From Chloroflexota bacterium (lineage in GTDB: Bacteria > Chloroflexota > Dehalococcoidia > SZUA-161 > SpSt-899), in assembly GCA_018725455.1 (NCBI GenBank), contig QLUN01000011.1, forward strand, positions 1 to 13,010: DNA of 13,010 bases. The letters are read 5' to 3'. Numbering within the stretch: position 1 is the stretch's first letter; each line of letters begins with the position of its first letter. Both the position numbers and the translations under genes were made by a program. The notes under the pieces are model-generated. The model was not told the origin of the DNA, did not search any database, and saw only the letters and a list, made by a program, of their open reading frames with translations. Below, piece after piece: positions 1 to 7,213 of this stretch.

Positions 1-19
1 GTTTTTCCAAAAATTGTGC

Positions 20-48
20 TTGACAGGTTTGATGAAATGTGGTATAAT
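20..48 (+). promoter_or_regulatory. Consensus sigma-70 promoter with extended -10
   Basis: TTGACA at 20-25 and TATAAT at 43-48 are both perfect consensus hexamers with the optimal 17-base spacer. TG at 40-41 followed by one base before TATAAT makes an extended -10. The predicted start of transcription is near position 55. An AT-rich stretch lies just upstream, but the window begins too close to judge a full UP element. It faces the first serine hydrolase gene and could drive the whole co-directional run, as no later promoter of similar quality was found. Such an exact match implies strong housekeeping transcription unless a repressor acts on it. Confidence 0.85.
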
Positions 49-54
49 GAACCT

Positions 55-203
55 AGCTTTTGGAGAAACTAAACTATTACGTCCAATACTGGGTCCGAGC
101 AACCACAGTCTTGCTATGTGCAAATATTTAAGACGTTTCATATAGCGGTTCTGGTTGATAGTGCCCATTCATCCCTGGACGGTCTCGATAAAAGGAGCAG
201 ACA
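55..203 (+). other. Long 5' leader of the first gene
   Basis: About 149 bases separate the predicted transcription start from the first ATG, longer than a simple leader needs. I see a weak hairpin (AGCAA at 98-102 with TTGCT at 111-115) and an AAATATTT palindrome at 122-129. I recognise no riboswitch, T-box or leader-peptide signature. The last part holds the ribosome binding site AAGGAG at 192-197, six bases before the ATG at 204. Confidence 0.35.
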
Positions 204-1589
204 ATGATTGACAAAGACGTACTCCGCAATATCTCTGATACTAAATTTCGACGCGTGTGTGAAGAAGTTGTCAATAGCATGGGACGCTTCCCAGTACCCG
301 GTGTGACCGTGGGTATCTTGCATGAGGATAAAGAGCACATTGCCGGTTTTGGAGTAACGAGTATTGAACACCCCCTACCCGTCACCGCGGACACGCTCTT
401 TCAAATAGGGTCAAATACTAAAACCTATACTGCTACTGCTATTATGCGGCTGGTCGAGATGGGCAAGCTCGAGCTCGACGCTCCTCTTCGCACCTACTTG
501 CTTGACCTACGCCTCGCGGATGAAGCGGTCACAGCACAAGTCACCATGCGTCATTTGTTGACCCATACTGGCGGCTGGGTCGGTGATTACTTCAACGACT
601 TTGGCCCCGGCGAAGATGCGCTCGCCAAAATGGTGGGCAAATTAGCTGACCTACAACAACTCACTCCGCTCGGTGAAGTATGGTCTTACAACAATTCGGG
701 CTTTTATTTGGCTGGCCGTGTCATCGAGGCTGTCACGGGCAAAAACTTCGAGGCGGCAATGAAGGAACTTATTTTCGAGCCGCTTGGCCTATCAATGTCC
801 TTCTTCTTTGCGGAAGATGTTATTACACACCGTTTCGCCGTGGGTCACGAGGTGCTTGATGAACAACCGAAGGTAGCCCGCCCCTGGGCAATCCCTCGAT
901 CCGCCGCCCCCGCTGGTGGGATTATCTGCAATATCAAAGATATTTTCCGATATGCGCGTTTCCATATGGGGGATGTCCCAAATGGCACACGCCTGCTTTC
1001 CGCCGAGTCGCTCAACTTGATGCAGACCCCCATGCTTTCTGCCACCGGGATAAGTATGATGGGCCTGAGTTGGTTTATTGACGCGGTAGAAGGCACTGAG
1101 TTCATCAAACACGGCGGCGGCACGAATGGTCAGATAACGGCCTTCACTATATCACCCGCTAAGAAGTTTGCCTATGCTGCCTTCACCAACAGCAGTCGAG
1201 GTGATCAGCTCTGTCAGGATGTATTCAAAGTGGCAGTCAAAGAGTATCTTGGGGTTTCCTGGCCTGGGGCTGTCCCTTTAAGCTTACCTGAGGAAAGATT
1301 GACTGCTTACGTCGGCCGATATGACTCGGCTATGGCAGTGTGTGACATCAATCTTCGGGACGGGGGGCTTATACTGCAAGTGACTTCCAAAGGCGGTTTC
1401 CCGACACCGGACTCACCGCCACCGCCATCTCCCCCACCAGTACGAATAGCACTTTACGACAAAGACCGAATGGTTGTGCTGGATCAGCCGATGAAAGATG
1501 CCCGAGGCGAATTCTTACGCAATCAGGACGGTAATATCGCCTGGCTTCGATTAGGCGGCCGCATCAAGGCACGAGTAACAACCCCTTAG
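204..1589 (+). CDS. Serine hydrolase, beta-lactamase/D-aminopeptidase (S12) family
   Basis: 461 residues, started at the ATG that follows AAGGAG (192-197) by six bases. The class C beta-lactamase fold is shown by S70-N-T-K73 (SxxK nucleophile and base), Y162-N-N164 (the YxN motif) and H303-G-G305 in place of the KTG of true beta-lactamases. An HxG third motif is typical of D-aminopeptidases and related esterases in peptidase family S12. Residues 1 to about 345 are catalytic; a smaller C-terminal beta-rich domain follows, interrupted by a proline-rich run at 400-412. There is no signal peptide, so it is probably cytoplasmic. The likely reaction is hydrolysis of D-aminoacyl amides, peptides or esters; the exact substrate cannot be read. 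By eye it is more AT-rich than the following genes, and a 168-base gap separates it from the next gene, so it may be a later addition. Family call is sure, substrate is not. Confidence 0.9.
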   Translation: MIDKDVLRNISDTKFRRVCEEVVNSMGRFPVPGVTVGILHEDKEHIAGFGVTSIEHPLPVTADTLFQIGSNTKTYTATAIMRLVEMGKLELDAPLRTYLLDLRLADEAVTAQVTMRHLLTHTGGWVGDYFNDFGPGEDALAKMVGKLADLQQLTPLGEVWSYNNSGFYLAGRVIEAVTGKNFEAAMKELIFEPLGLSMSFFFAEDVITHRFAVGHEVLDEQPKVARPWAIPRSAAPAGGIICNIKDIFRYARFHMGDVPNGTRLLSAESLNLMQTPMLSATGISMMGLSWFIDAVEGTEFIKHGGGTNGQITAFTISPAKKFAYAAFTNSSRGDQLCQDVFKVAVKEYLGVSWPGAVPLSLPEERLTAYVGRYDSAMAVCDINLRDGGLILQVTSKGGFPTPDSPPPPSPPPVRIALYDKDRMVVLDQPMKDARGEFLRNQDGNIAWLRLGGRIKARVTTP

Positions 1590-1757
1590 ATGAGGTGCCA
1601 CCTTCGGAAAACCGTCCCGCCCGACACTGCGCGCACCCGACGCCGCTAGCGCTTGGGCATGACAGAGGTTCGGATTTTCTTGGGGGAATGATCAAGGCGC
1701 GTTGTTGGAATTCAGGCAGAAAAACCGTGCCGAGCTGCAAAAAGGGGATACGAGAAA

Positions 1758-3365
1758 ATGTTGGAATCCCTAACTGCCAGAGTAGATCGGTTGTTCGCCG
1801 CCTGGGACAGGCCGGACTCGCCCGGCTGTGCCCTGGGGATAATCAAGAGCGGCGAGCTTATTTACAGCCGTGGCTGCGGAATGGCCAATTTGGAACACGC
1901 TATCCCTATTTCTTCCAAAACGGTCTTCGACATCGCCTCCACATCCAAGCAATTTACAGCGATCTGTATCGCGCTGCTGGCAGAACAGGGGAAGATTGCG
2001 CTCGACGATGACATCCGGGATTACCTGCCGCAGATGCCGGTATATGAATCTCCCATCACCATCCGGCACCTCGTTCATCACACCAGCGGCATCCGCGATT
2101 ACCTCGAATTGATGAGCTTGGCGGGTATGAGCGATGCCGATCACTACACCAATGATGAAGTGATCGAGATGCTGGCGCGGCAGAAGGAGCTCAACTTCAA
2201 GCCAGGGGATCAGTACCTGTACAGCAACACCGGGTATTTTCTGCTCTCGCTGATCGTCAAACGGGCCAGCGGCAAATCTCTGCACGAATTCGCCGCGGAG
2301 AACATTTTCAACCCCCTGGGCATGAAGAAGACCCACTTTCATGACGACCATACGATGATCGTAAAGGACCGCGCTATCGGATATTCCCCCTCAGGGGATG
2401 ACAACTACCGCATAAATATGACTACTCTGGATATGGTGGGCGACGGTGGCATCTTCACCACGGTGGAGGAGCTGTTCCTTTGGGATCAGAACTTCTATCA
2501 CAATAAATTGGGTAAAGGAGACGCCAATCTAATGGCGCAGGTTCTGACGCCAGGCACTCTCAATAGCGGCGAGAGACTGGATTACGCCTTCGGGCTCATA
2601 ATCGGGGATTACAACGGGATGAGAATGGTCAGCCACGGCGGCGCCTTTGTCGGCTTTAGAGCGGAGATGATCCGTTTTCCTGAGCAGGAGTTCACCGTGA
2701 TCTGCCTGGCCAACCTGAGCAGCATCAACCCCGGTCAGCTTGCCCGGCAGGTTGCCGATGTCTATCTCGCCGACCAGGTTAAGGCGAGAGGGAACGGCAC
2801 AGTCGAGCCTCAGCGCATCGAGCTCCCGGCGCAAGAACTCCAGGATAAGGTCGGCCTCTACCACAGCCCTATCACCAATGAGATCTTGAAGATATCCATG
2901 CAGGAGGAAGGTCTGGCCGCTGAGAAGTCCGGGTTCGCATTTATACTTGCACCTGTCAGTCCCTTGAAGTTTCGTGCCGTGGAGGCACCGGTCAGCATTG
3001 AGATCCAGTTTGAGCGGTCGGATCGGAACCAACCGTGGTCGGTGCGTCTGCTGATAGAAGGCAAAAAACCGGATACCTTGCAACGGGTCGAGGTGGTATC
3101 GCCCACCGCCGACCAGTTGACGGCGTATGTCGGGGATTATTTCAGCGCCGAGCTGCAAACGACCTACCGGATTGTGCTTGAGGACGACAAGCTGTTCGCC
3201 AGATATCGAAACTCTCCACCAGATTCGCTGCAACCGGCGCAGAGCGATATCTTCAGAGTTGGGGGCGTAATGCTCCATTTCCTCCGCAACGACGCCGGGG
3301 AGGTCGAGGGTTTTGTCGTGAATGCCGGACGGGTGAGAAACATTCGCTTTACCAGGAAATATTGA
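1758..3365 (+). CDS. DAP-like serine hydrolase (S12) with two C-terminal beta domains
   Basis: 535 residues. The ATG at 1758 follows an AAGGGGAT stretch (1742-1749) that can serve as ribosome binding site. Motifs are S61-T-S-K64, Y155-S-N157 and H293-G-G295, so all three active-site elements of the penicillin-recognising fold are present, with HxG rather than KTG. After the catalytic domain (to about residue 345) come two beta-rich segments, roughly 350-445 and 455-535, the second opening with a YVGDY motif. This one-plus-two layout and the length resemble the Ochrobactrum D-aminopeptidase DAP (about 520 residues, two barrel domains), which removes N-terminal D-alanine and similar residues. 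There is no signal peptide. It is not a close copy of the preceding S12 gene; the two share only fold motifs. The stop codon is followed 68 bases later by the next start. A D-aminopeptidase role is inferred from motifs, domain layout and neighbours; an esterase or D-Ala-D-Ala peptidase role remains possible. Confidence 0.9.
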   Translation: MLESLTARVDRLFAAWDRPDSPGCALGIIKSGELIYSRGCGMANLEHAIPISSKTVFDIASTSKQFTAICIALLAEQGKIALDDDIRDYLPQMPVYESPITIRHLVHHTSGIRDYLELMSLAGMSDADHYTNDEVIEMLARQKELNFKPGDQYLYSNTGYFLLSLIVKRASGKSLHEFAAENIFNPLGMKKTHFHDDHTMIVKDRAIGYSPSGDDNYRINMTTLDMVGDGGIFTTVEELFLWDQNFYHNKLGKGDANLMAQVLTPGTLNSGERLDYAFGLIIGDYNGMRMVSHGGAFVGFRAEMIRFPEQEFTVICLANLSSINPGQLARQVADVYLADQVKARGNGTVEPQRIELPAQELQDKVGLYHSPITNEILKISMQEEGLAAEKSGFAFILAPVSPLKFRAVEAPVSIEIQFERSDRNQPWSVRLLIEGKKPDTLQRVEVVSPTADQLTAYVGDYFSAELQTTYRIVLEDDKLFARYRNSPPDSLQPAQSDIFRVGGVMLHFLRNDAGEVEGFVVNAGRVRNIRFTRKY

Positions 3366-3421
3366 ATGTCAAGGTTGTTCTTCCAAAGATAGATGTATCT
3401 GCCGATAAGACTAACGCCTAC

Positions 3422-3427
3422 AAGGAG
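3422..3427 (+). promoter_or_regulatory. Ribosome binding site deciding the peptidase start
   Basis: AAGGAG lies six bases before ATG 3434. The frame is open back to a TTG at 3362 that overlaps the previous stop codon, but that TTG has no Shine-Dalgarno sequence, and the extra 24 residues are low in family character. The ATG at 3434 is therefore the better start. Confidence 0.8.
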
Positions 3428-3433
3428 AATTAT

Positions 3434-5314
3434 ATGACGCTTGAGCAGATTCTCGCCGAGTTAGCGGACAAGCTTTCCGGGATTCGCGCCAAAGGGGAGG
3501 TCAGCCGCATCACCCCTCATCACCGGATTCAGGGATCACCCGGATTCTTCGCTGCCCTGACACAAGTGAAGGAGACCCTCGACCGGATGGATATCCCGTG
3601 CAAGGTCCATGCCTACCCGGCCGATGGAAGGCACAAGACCTTCTCCTGGACTACCCCGCTCGCCTGGAACGTGCGCAGCGGATCGCTACGCCAGGTCGCT
3701 CCCCAGGAGCAGCCCTTGATGCGGTTCGATGAGATGCCGCACGGGGTGATTGCCCAGGCGCGCGGGGGAGAAGCCACAGGCGAGGTAGTGGACGTGGGCG
3801 AAGGCGACTCACCCCAAAACTATGAGCGGGTCGATGTGAATGGGAAGTTCGTCATGGCGACAGGGCAACCGCGAGAGGTGGCCCCGCTCGCCGTGGAGCG
3901 CGGGGCGATCGGGGTGATCCTCTACCCGACTCCGCAGCAGGTCGGCGCGTGGCCGGACCTCGTGCGCTACGGCGGGTTCTGGCCTGATGCTACTCAGGCC
4001 GACCGAACCCCGCTCGGTTTCTCCATCTCCCGCCGGCAAGCCGACGATCTTCTCGCCGCCATGCACGCTGGACCGGTTCGCCTCACCGGTACGATCGATG
4101 CCGACCTCAGCTCAGGGCTTCTTCACGTTCTGGAGGGTTGGATTCCAGGGAAGGATCCACAAGCGCGGGAGATCCTCTTGATCGCCCATCTATGCCACCC
4201 CCGTCCCTCGGCGAACGACAATGCCTCGGGGAGCGGACTCCTCATTGAGATCGCCCGCACCCTGGCCGAGCTTACGGCAGCAGGGAAGATCGCGCCCGCA
4301 CAGACAGTTCGCTTCTTGTGGGTTCCCGAGTTCTACGGAACACTCCCCTGGGTCACTACGCATCCCGAGCAGGTGAAAAGACTATTGTTCGTTCTCAACC
4401 TGGACATGGTCGGAGAATCATCGGAGCGGTTGGGTGAGCCATTCTGTGTGTCGCAGGCACCGGGCCCAGCCCTCTTGAACAGTTGGTTTGCACCGCTTCT
4501 GGCACGAATCGCCGATGAACGGCGCACAATCGCTCCGTGTGGAAGCCGTCGCGCCCTACACTGGCGGATCGGCCCGCCGAGCGGGGGGAGCGATCACATC
4601 GTCTTCTCCGATCCCGTCTTCGGGATCCCGGCGGTGATGTTTGGACATGCCGACCCGCTTCATCACACCCACCTCGATGACCTGGAGATGGTGGACCCGA
4701 CGCAACTGAAGCGGGTCGGCCTTCTCACCGCCACCCTCGTCCTTCTCCCGAGCCTCCTCCCTCAGGAGAAAGATCGCCTGGCAGGATGGCTGCTGCACCA
4801 CAGCATTGCTGAGCTTGCCGATGCCTTCGATCTCGCAGTAGGGAGGGGCATGGAGGTAGGGACAGAACTCCTTGATCTCGCCCTTCACCGGGAGGAAGAG
4901 CGGGTAGAGCGCTTTGAGGATCTCCTCGCGGAGGCGGGAATCGCCTGGGACGGTGCCGCCCATCGGCAGGCGTTGCGAGTGACCCACGCCGCCCTTCGTC
5001 ACTACCCTTCCGCCGAAGCGGAGGAGGAGTCCGGCACACCGGCAAATGAGAATCGGCTACGGAAGACGTTTGTCGGACCGCTCCCCTATTATCTTATCCG
5101 CACGCTTCCAGCGGCAGATCGCCGTTTTCTGGAGCAGGAGTTCTCCGGCCCCCACGGGGCGATGACCATCGAGGGGCTCAACCTGTGTGATGGGGAGCAC
5201 ACGCCACAGGAGATCGCCGTCCGGTTGAGCCTGGAGTTCAAACAGTGGATCCCGGTAAAGACCGTGTCGCGTGCTCTGGCGATCATGCAGCAGAACGGCT
5301 GGGTAAGCGGTTAA
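3434..5314 (+). CDS. M28-like zinc aminopeptidase (DUF4910 type) with PA-like insert
   Basis: 626 residues from ATG 3434. The zinc peptidase core carries H252 and H255 in AHLCHP, D262 in SANDNASG, E299 in PEFYGT, D324 in NLDMVGE and H411 in HHTHLDD. These match the order of metal ligands and catalytic acid in family M28, with the DUF4910-like HLCHP variant of the first motif. Between about residues 95 and 220 lies a PA-like segment (VNGKFVMATG, then RGAIGVILY), a lid often inserted in M28 enzymes. The last 100 or so residues are not peptidase: they look helical and end in a PqqD-like or winged-helix-like stretch (DGEHTPQEIAVRL, then ALAIMQQNGWV). No signal peptide is seen. The expected reaction is removal of N-terminal amino acids from peptides in the cytoplasm. 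Specificity for L- or D-residues cannot be read. The class III PLP enzyme starts 42 bases after its stop, so co-transcription is likely. Confidence 0.85.
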   Translation: MTLEQILAELADKLSGIRAKGEVSRITPHHRIQGSPGFFAALTQVKETLDRMDIPCKVHAYPADGRHKTFSWTTPLAWNVRSGSLRQVAPQEQPLMRFDEMPHGVIAQARGGEATGEVVDVGEGDSPQNYERVDVNGKFVMATGQPREVAPLAVERGAIGVILYPTPQQVGAWPDLVRYGGFWPDATQADRTPLGFSISRRQADDLLAAMHAGPVRLTGTIDADLSSGLLHVLEGWIPGKDPQAREILLIAHLCHPRPSANDNASGSGLLIEIARTLAELTAAGKIAPAQTVRFLWVPEFYGTLPWVTTHPEQVKRLLFVLNLDMVGESSERLGEPFCVSQAPGPALLNSWFAPLLARIADERRTIAPCGSRRALHWRIGPPSGGSDHIVFSDPVFGIPAVMFGHADPLHHTHLDDLEMVDPTQLKRVGLLTATLVLLPSLLPQEKDRLAGWLLHHSIAELADAFDLAVGRGMEVGTELLDLALHREEERVERFEDLLAEAGIAWDGAAHRQALRVTHAALRHYPSAEAEEESGTPANENRLRKTFVGPLPYYLIRTLPAADRRFLEQEFSGPHGAMTIEGLNLCDGEHTPQEIAVRLSLEFKQWIPVKTVSRALAIMQQNGWVSG

Positions 5315-5356
5315 GCGACACCATTGAGATCAAGGATAAGTATATAAGGAGTCAGA

Positions 5357-6700
5357 ATGATGAGAAGTAGAGAGATAGTGGCTAAGGATCAAACCCTGAT
5401 CCCCCCGGCATTTCGAGTGAGCTATTTCCCCCTGGTAGTACAAGAGGGGACTGGCGCCACAGTTACAGACGTGGATGGAAGGGTTTATATCGACCTTTTG
5501 GCGAGCGCGGCCGTCAGTAACACCGGCCATGCCCATCCCAGGGTGGTGGATGCTATTACCCGTCAGGCGAAGGCCTTTATCCACTATACCCCCGCCTACA
5601 TGTATCATGAGCACCTGGTTCGCCTGGCGGAGCAACTTGTCTCGCTAACGCCGGGCGAGTTCCCGAAACGAGTTCGGTTCGGCCTCTCCGGCTCTGATGC
5701 CAACGATGGCGTCATTAAATTCGCGCGTGCCTACACCGGCCGCCAGAAGGTTGTTTCCTTCTTCCGGTCCTACCACGGGTCTACTTACGGCGCTCTATCC
5801 CTTTCGGCTATCACCCCCAACATGCGCCGGAAGATGGGACCTTTCCTCCCTGAAATATATCATATCCCATTTCCGGACTGCTATCGCTGCTCCTTTGGCA
5901 GAGACTATCCTTCCTGTGAGGAGTTCTGTTGGGAGCAGATCGAAAGCAGCTACTTCCAAACTATTCTCCCACCTGACGAGGTAGCGGCCATCGTTGTCGA
6001 GCCGATCCAGGGGGATGCGGGGATCATCGTCCCTCCGCCTTTCTTTCTTCCTCAGTTGCGGAAATTCTGCACGGAACACGGGAGCCTTTTAGTGGACGAA
6101 GAGATCCAGACCGGGTTTGGACGGACAGGAAAGTGGTTCGCCATTGAATACTGGGGTGTGATACCTGATATCGTGGTGATGGGCAAGGCGATCGCCTCCG
6201 GGATGCCCCTCTCTGCCCTGGTGGCGCGGGCCGACATCCTGGAAGCGCTGGAGCCCCCTGCCGATCTATTCACCTGTGCCGGCAATCCGGTGGCCTGTGC
6301 GGCTGCGCTGGCCACGATTGAGGTCATCCGCGAGGAGAGACTGGTGGAGCGGTCCGCTAAATTAGGGCAATATGCTATGGACCGACTCCTAAAAATGAAA
6401 GACCGCCATCAACTGATCGGCGACGTCCGCGGGAAGGGTCTCTCCATTGGGGTCGATCTGGTCAAGAACCGCCAGAGTAAAGAACGGGCGGTCAAGGAGG
6501 CGCTGAAGGTCTGTTGGCGCTGTTACGAAAAAGGGGTTCTCCTTATCTCTTTCAGTGGCTCAGTCCTTCGAATACAACCACCCCTGGTCATCGCGGAGGG
6601 GGATCTGGAGTATGCGCTTAACGTAATAGACGAAAGTTTAACGGAGGTAGAGAAAGGAATGGTCCCCGACGCGGTGTTGGAAGGGATGGTTGGCTGGTAG
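5357..6700 (+). CDS. Class III PLP enzyme: aminotransferase or amino-acid racemase
   Basis: 447 residues; AAGGAG at 5346-5351 precedes the tandem ATG codons at 5357 and 5360, and either could start. The fold-type I, class III signature is complete: SGSDAND (111-117) for the cofactor phosphate, Y139-H140-G141 stacking on the ring, VVEPIQGD (213-220), D247-E-E-I-Q251 with the aspartate that binds the pyridine nitrogen, and K277 in MGKAIASGMP as the Schiff-base lysine. The usual annotation would be 4-aminobutyrate or acetylornithine-type aminotransferase. However, SGSDANDGVIKFARAYTGR, NMRRKMGPFLPE and GDVRGKGLSIGVDLV resemble, from memory, isoleucine 2-epimerase and the broad amino-acid racemases of this fold. 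Among D-peptide enzymes, a racemase that returns D-amino acids to the L-series makes sense, but this is inference. A cysteine-rich patch lies at 175-191 (C175, C178, C187, C191). Soluble, cytoplasmic. Confidence 0.9.
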   Translation: MMRSREIVAKDQTLIPPAFRVSYFPLVVQEGTGATVTDVDGRVYIDLLASAAVSNTGHAHPRVVDAITRQAKAFIHYTPAYMYHEHLVRLAEQLVSLTPGEFPKRVRFGLSGSDANDGVIKFARAYTGRQKVVSFFRSYHGSTYGALSLSAITPNMRRKMGPFLPEIYHIPFPDCYRCSFGRDYPSCEEFCWEQIESSYFQTILPPDEVAAIVVEPIQGDAGIIVPPPFFLPQLRKFCTEHGSLLVDEEIQTGFGRTGKWFAIEYWGVIPDIVVMGKAIASGMPLSALVARADILEALEPPADLFTCAGNPVACAAALATIEVIREERLVERSAKLGQYAMDRLLKMKDRHQLIGDVRGKGLSIGVDLVKNRQSKERAVKEALKVCWRCYEKGVLLISFSGSVLRIQPPLVIAEGDLEYALNVIDESLTEVEKGMVPDAVLEGMVGW

Positions 6701-6709
6701 AAGGTGGTT

Positions 6710-7213
6710 ATGGCAGACTGTGACATGGTGAACTTTAAATTCTTCAAATACCAGGCCTGCGGGAACGATTTCATCATCCGAGACGAGCTCGATGCCGCGC
6801 CCGTTCCTGAAGAAAAGAGGGGGGTGCTGGCAAAGAGGCTTTGCCAGCGGAACTTTGGGATTGGGGCAGACGGGCTGATATTCATCGCCTCATCGAAGGA
6901 TGCGGACGCTAAGATGCGCCTTTTCGACCGGGACGGCCCCGAAGCTGATATGTGCGGTAATGGGATAAGGTGCGTTGCTGCATACCTCCACGGGAAATGG
7001 AGTAAGGATAAAACAATTTCATTCCCCAGGCTTGGAGAAGTTAAAGTCTCCGTCAAGGAAAGATGGAGATCGATTTCAGCTCACTCTGAGAAAGGATTAG
7101 GTTTTACCAACTATCTTCTACCAGAAATTGTTCCGCTCGATTTTTGGAAGGTGATCGTCGAAAGCGCCCCTAAAACCCGGCATGATGTTTCTGGTGCAAA
7201 GCAGCGTATGTGA
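6710..7213 (+). CDS. dapF: Truncated DapF-like protein (N-terminal half only)
   Basis: 167 residues against about 270-280 for diaminopimelate epimerase, which interconverts LL- and meso-diaminopimelate. The N-terminal lobe is clear: FFKYQACGNDF (11-21), FGIGADGL (49-56) and EADMCGNGIRC (78-88) with the first catalytic cysteine at C82. Resemblance runs to the strand around FPRLGEVKVSV (105-115). After that the sequence (about 118-167) matches nothing I know, and the second lobe with its catalytic cysteine in a GSG-type motif is absent in all frames before the next gene. It therefore cannot be a normal two-base epimerase. One skipped base near 7058-7061 would extend family-like sequence (KDGDRFQL) for a few codons before a stop at 7098, which suggests decay by frameshift plus deletion. 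The start is uncertain (GTG 6704, ATG 6710 or ATG 6725); AAGG at 6701-6704 favours 6710. The stop overlaps the next frame by four bases. Confidence 0.75.
   Translation: MADCDMVNFKFFKYQACGNDFIIRDELDAAPVPEEKRGVLAKRLCQRNFGIGADGLIFIASSKDADAKMRLFDRDGPEADMCGNGIRCVAAYLHGKWSKDKTISFPRLGEVKVSVKERWRSISAHSEKGLGFTNYLLPEIVPLDFWKVIVESAPKTRHDVSGAKQRM

Noticed and set aside
55..203. Riboswitch, T-box or leader peptide in the first 5' leader
   Set aside because: No conserved core motif, no terminator-antiterminator pair, and no short frame with a convincing ribosome binding site.
1595..2011. 138-residue frame on the + strand between and into the S12 genes
   Set aside because: It overlaps the DAP-like gene in another frame, has no family motif and no ribosome binding site; the part before 1758 looks noncoding.
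1770..2351. 193-residue reverse-strand frame
   Set aside because: Lies fully inside the S12 gene, whose three active-site motifs prove the + strand frame. Low-complexity translation without motifs.
2529..3278. 249-residue reverse-strand frame
   Set aside because: Antisense to the C-terminal domains of the DAP-like gene; no recognisable domain and no ribosome binding site.
204..3365. Beta-lactamase resistance genes
   Set aside because: The fold is shared, but the third motif is HGG rather than KTG, there are no signal peptides, and the context is peptide catabolism.
6523..7056. 177-residue reverse-strand frame across the racemase/DapF junction
   Set aside because: Antisense to two motif-supported genes; Ser/Pro-rich shadow translation.
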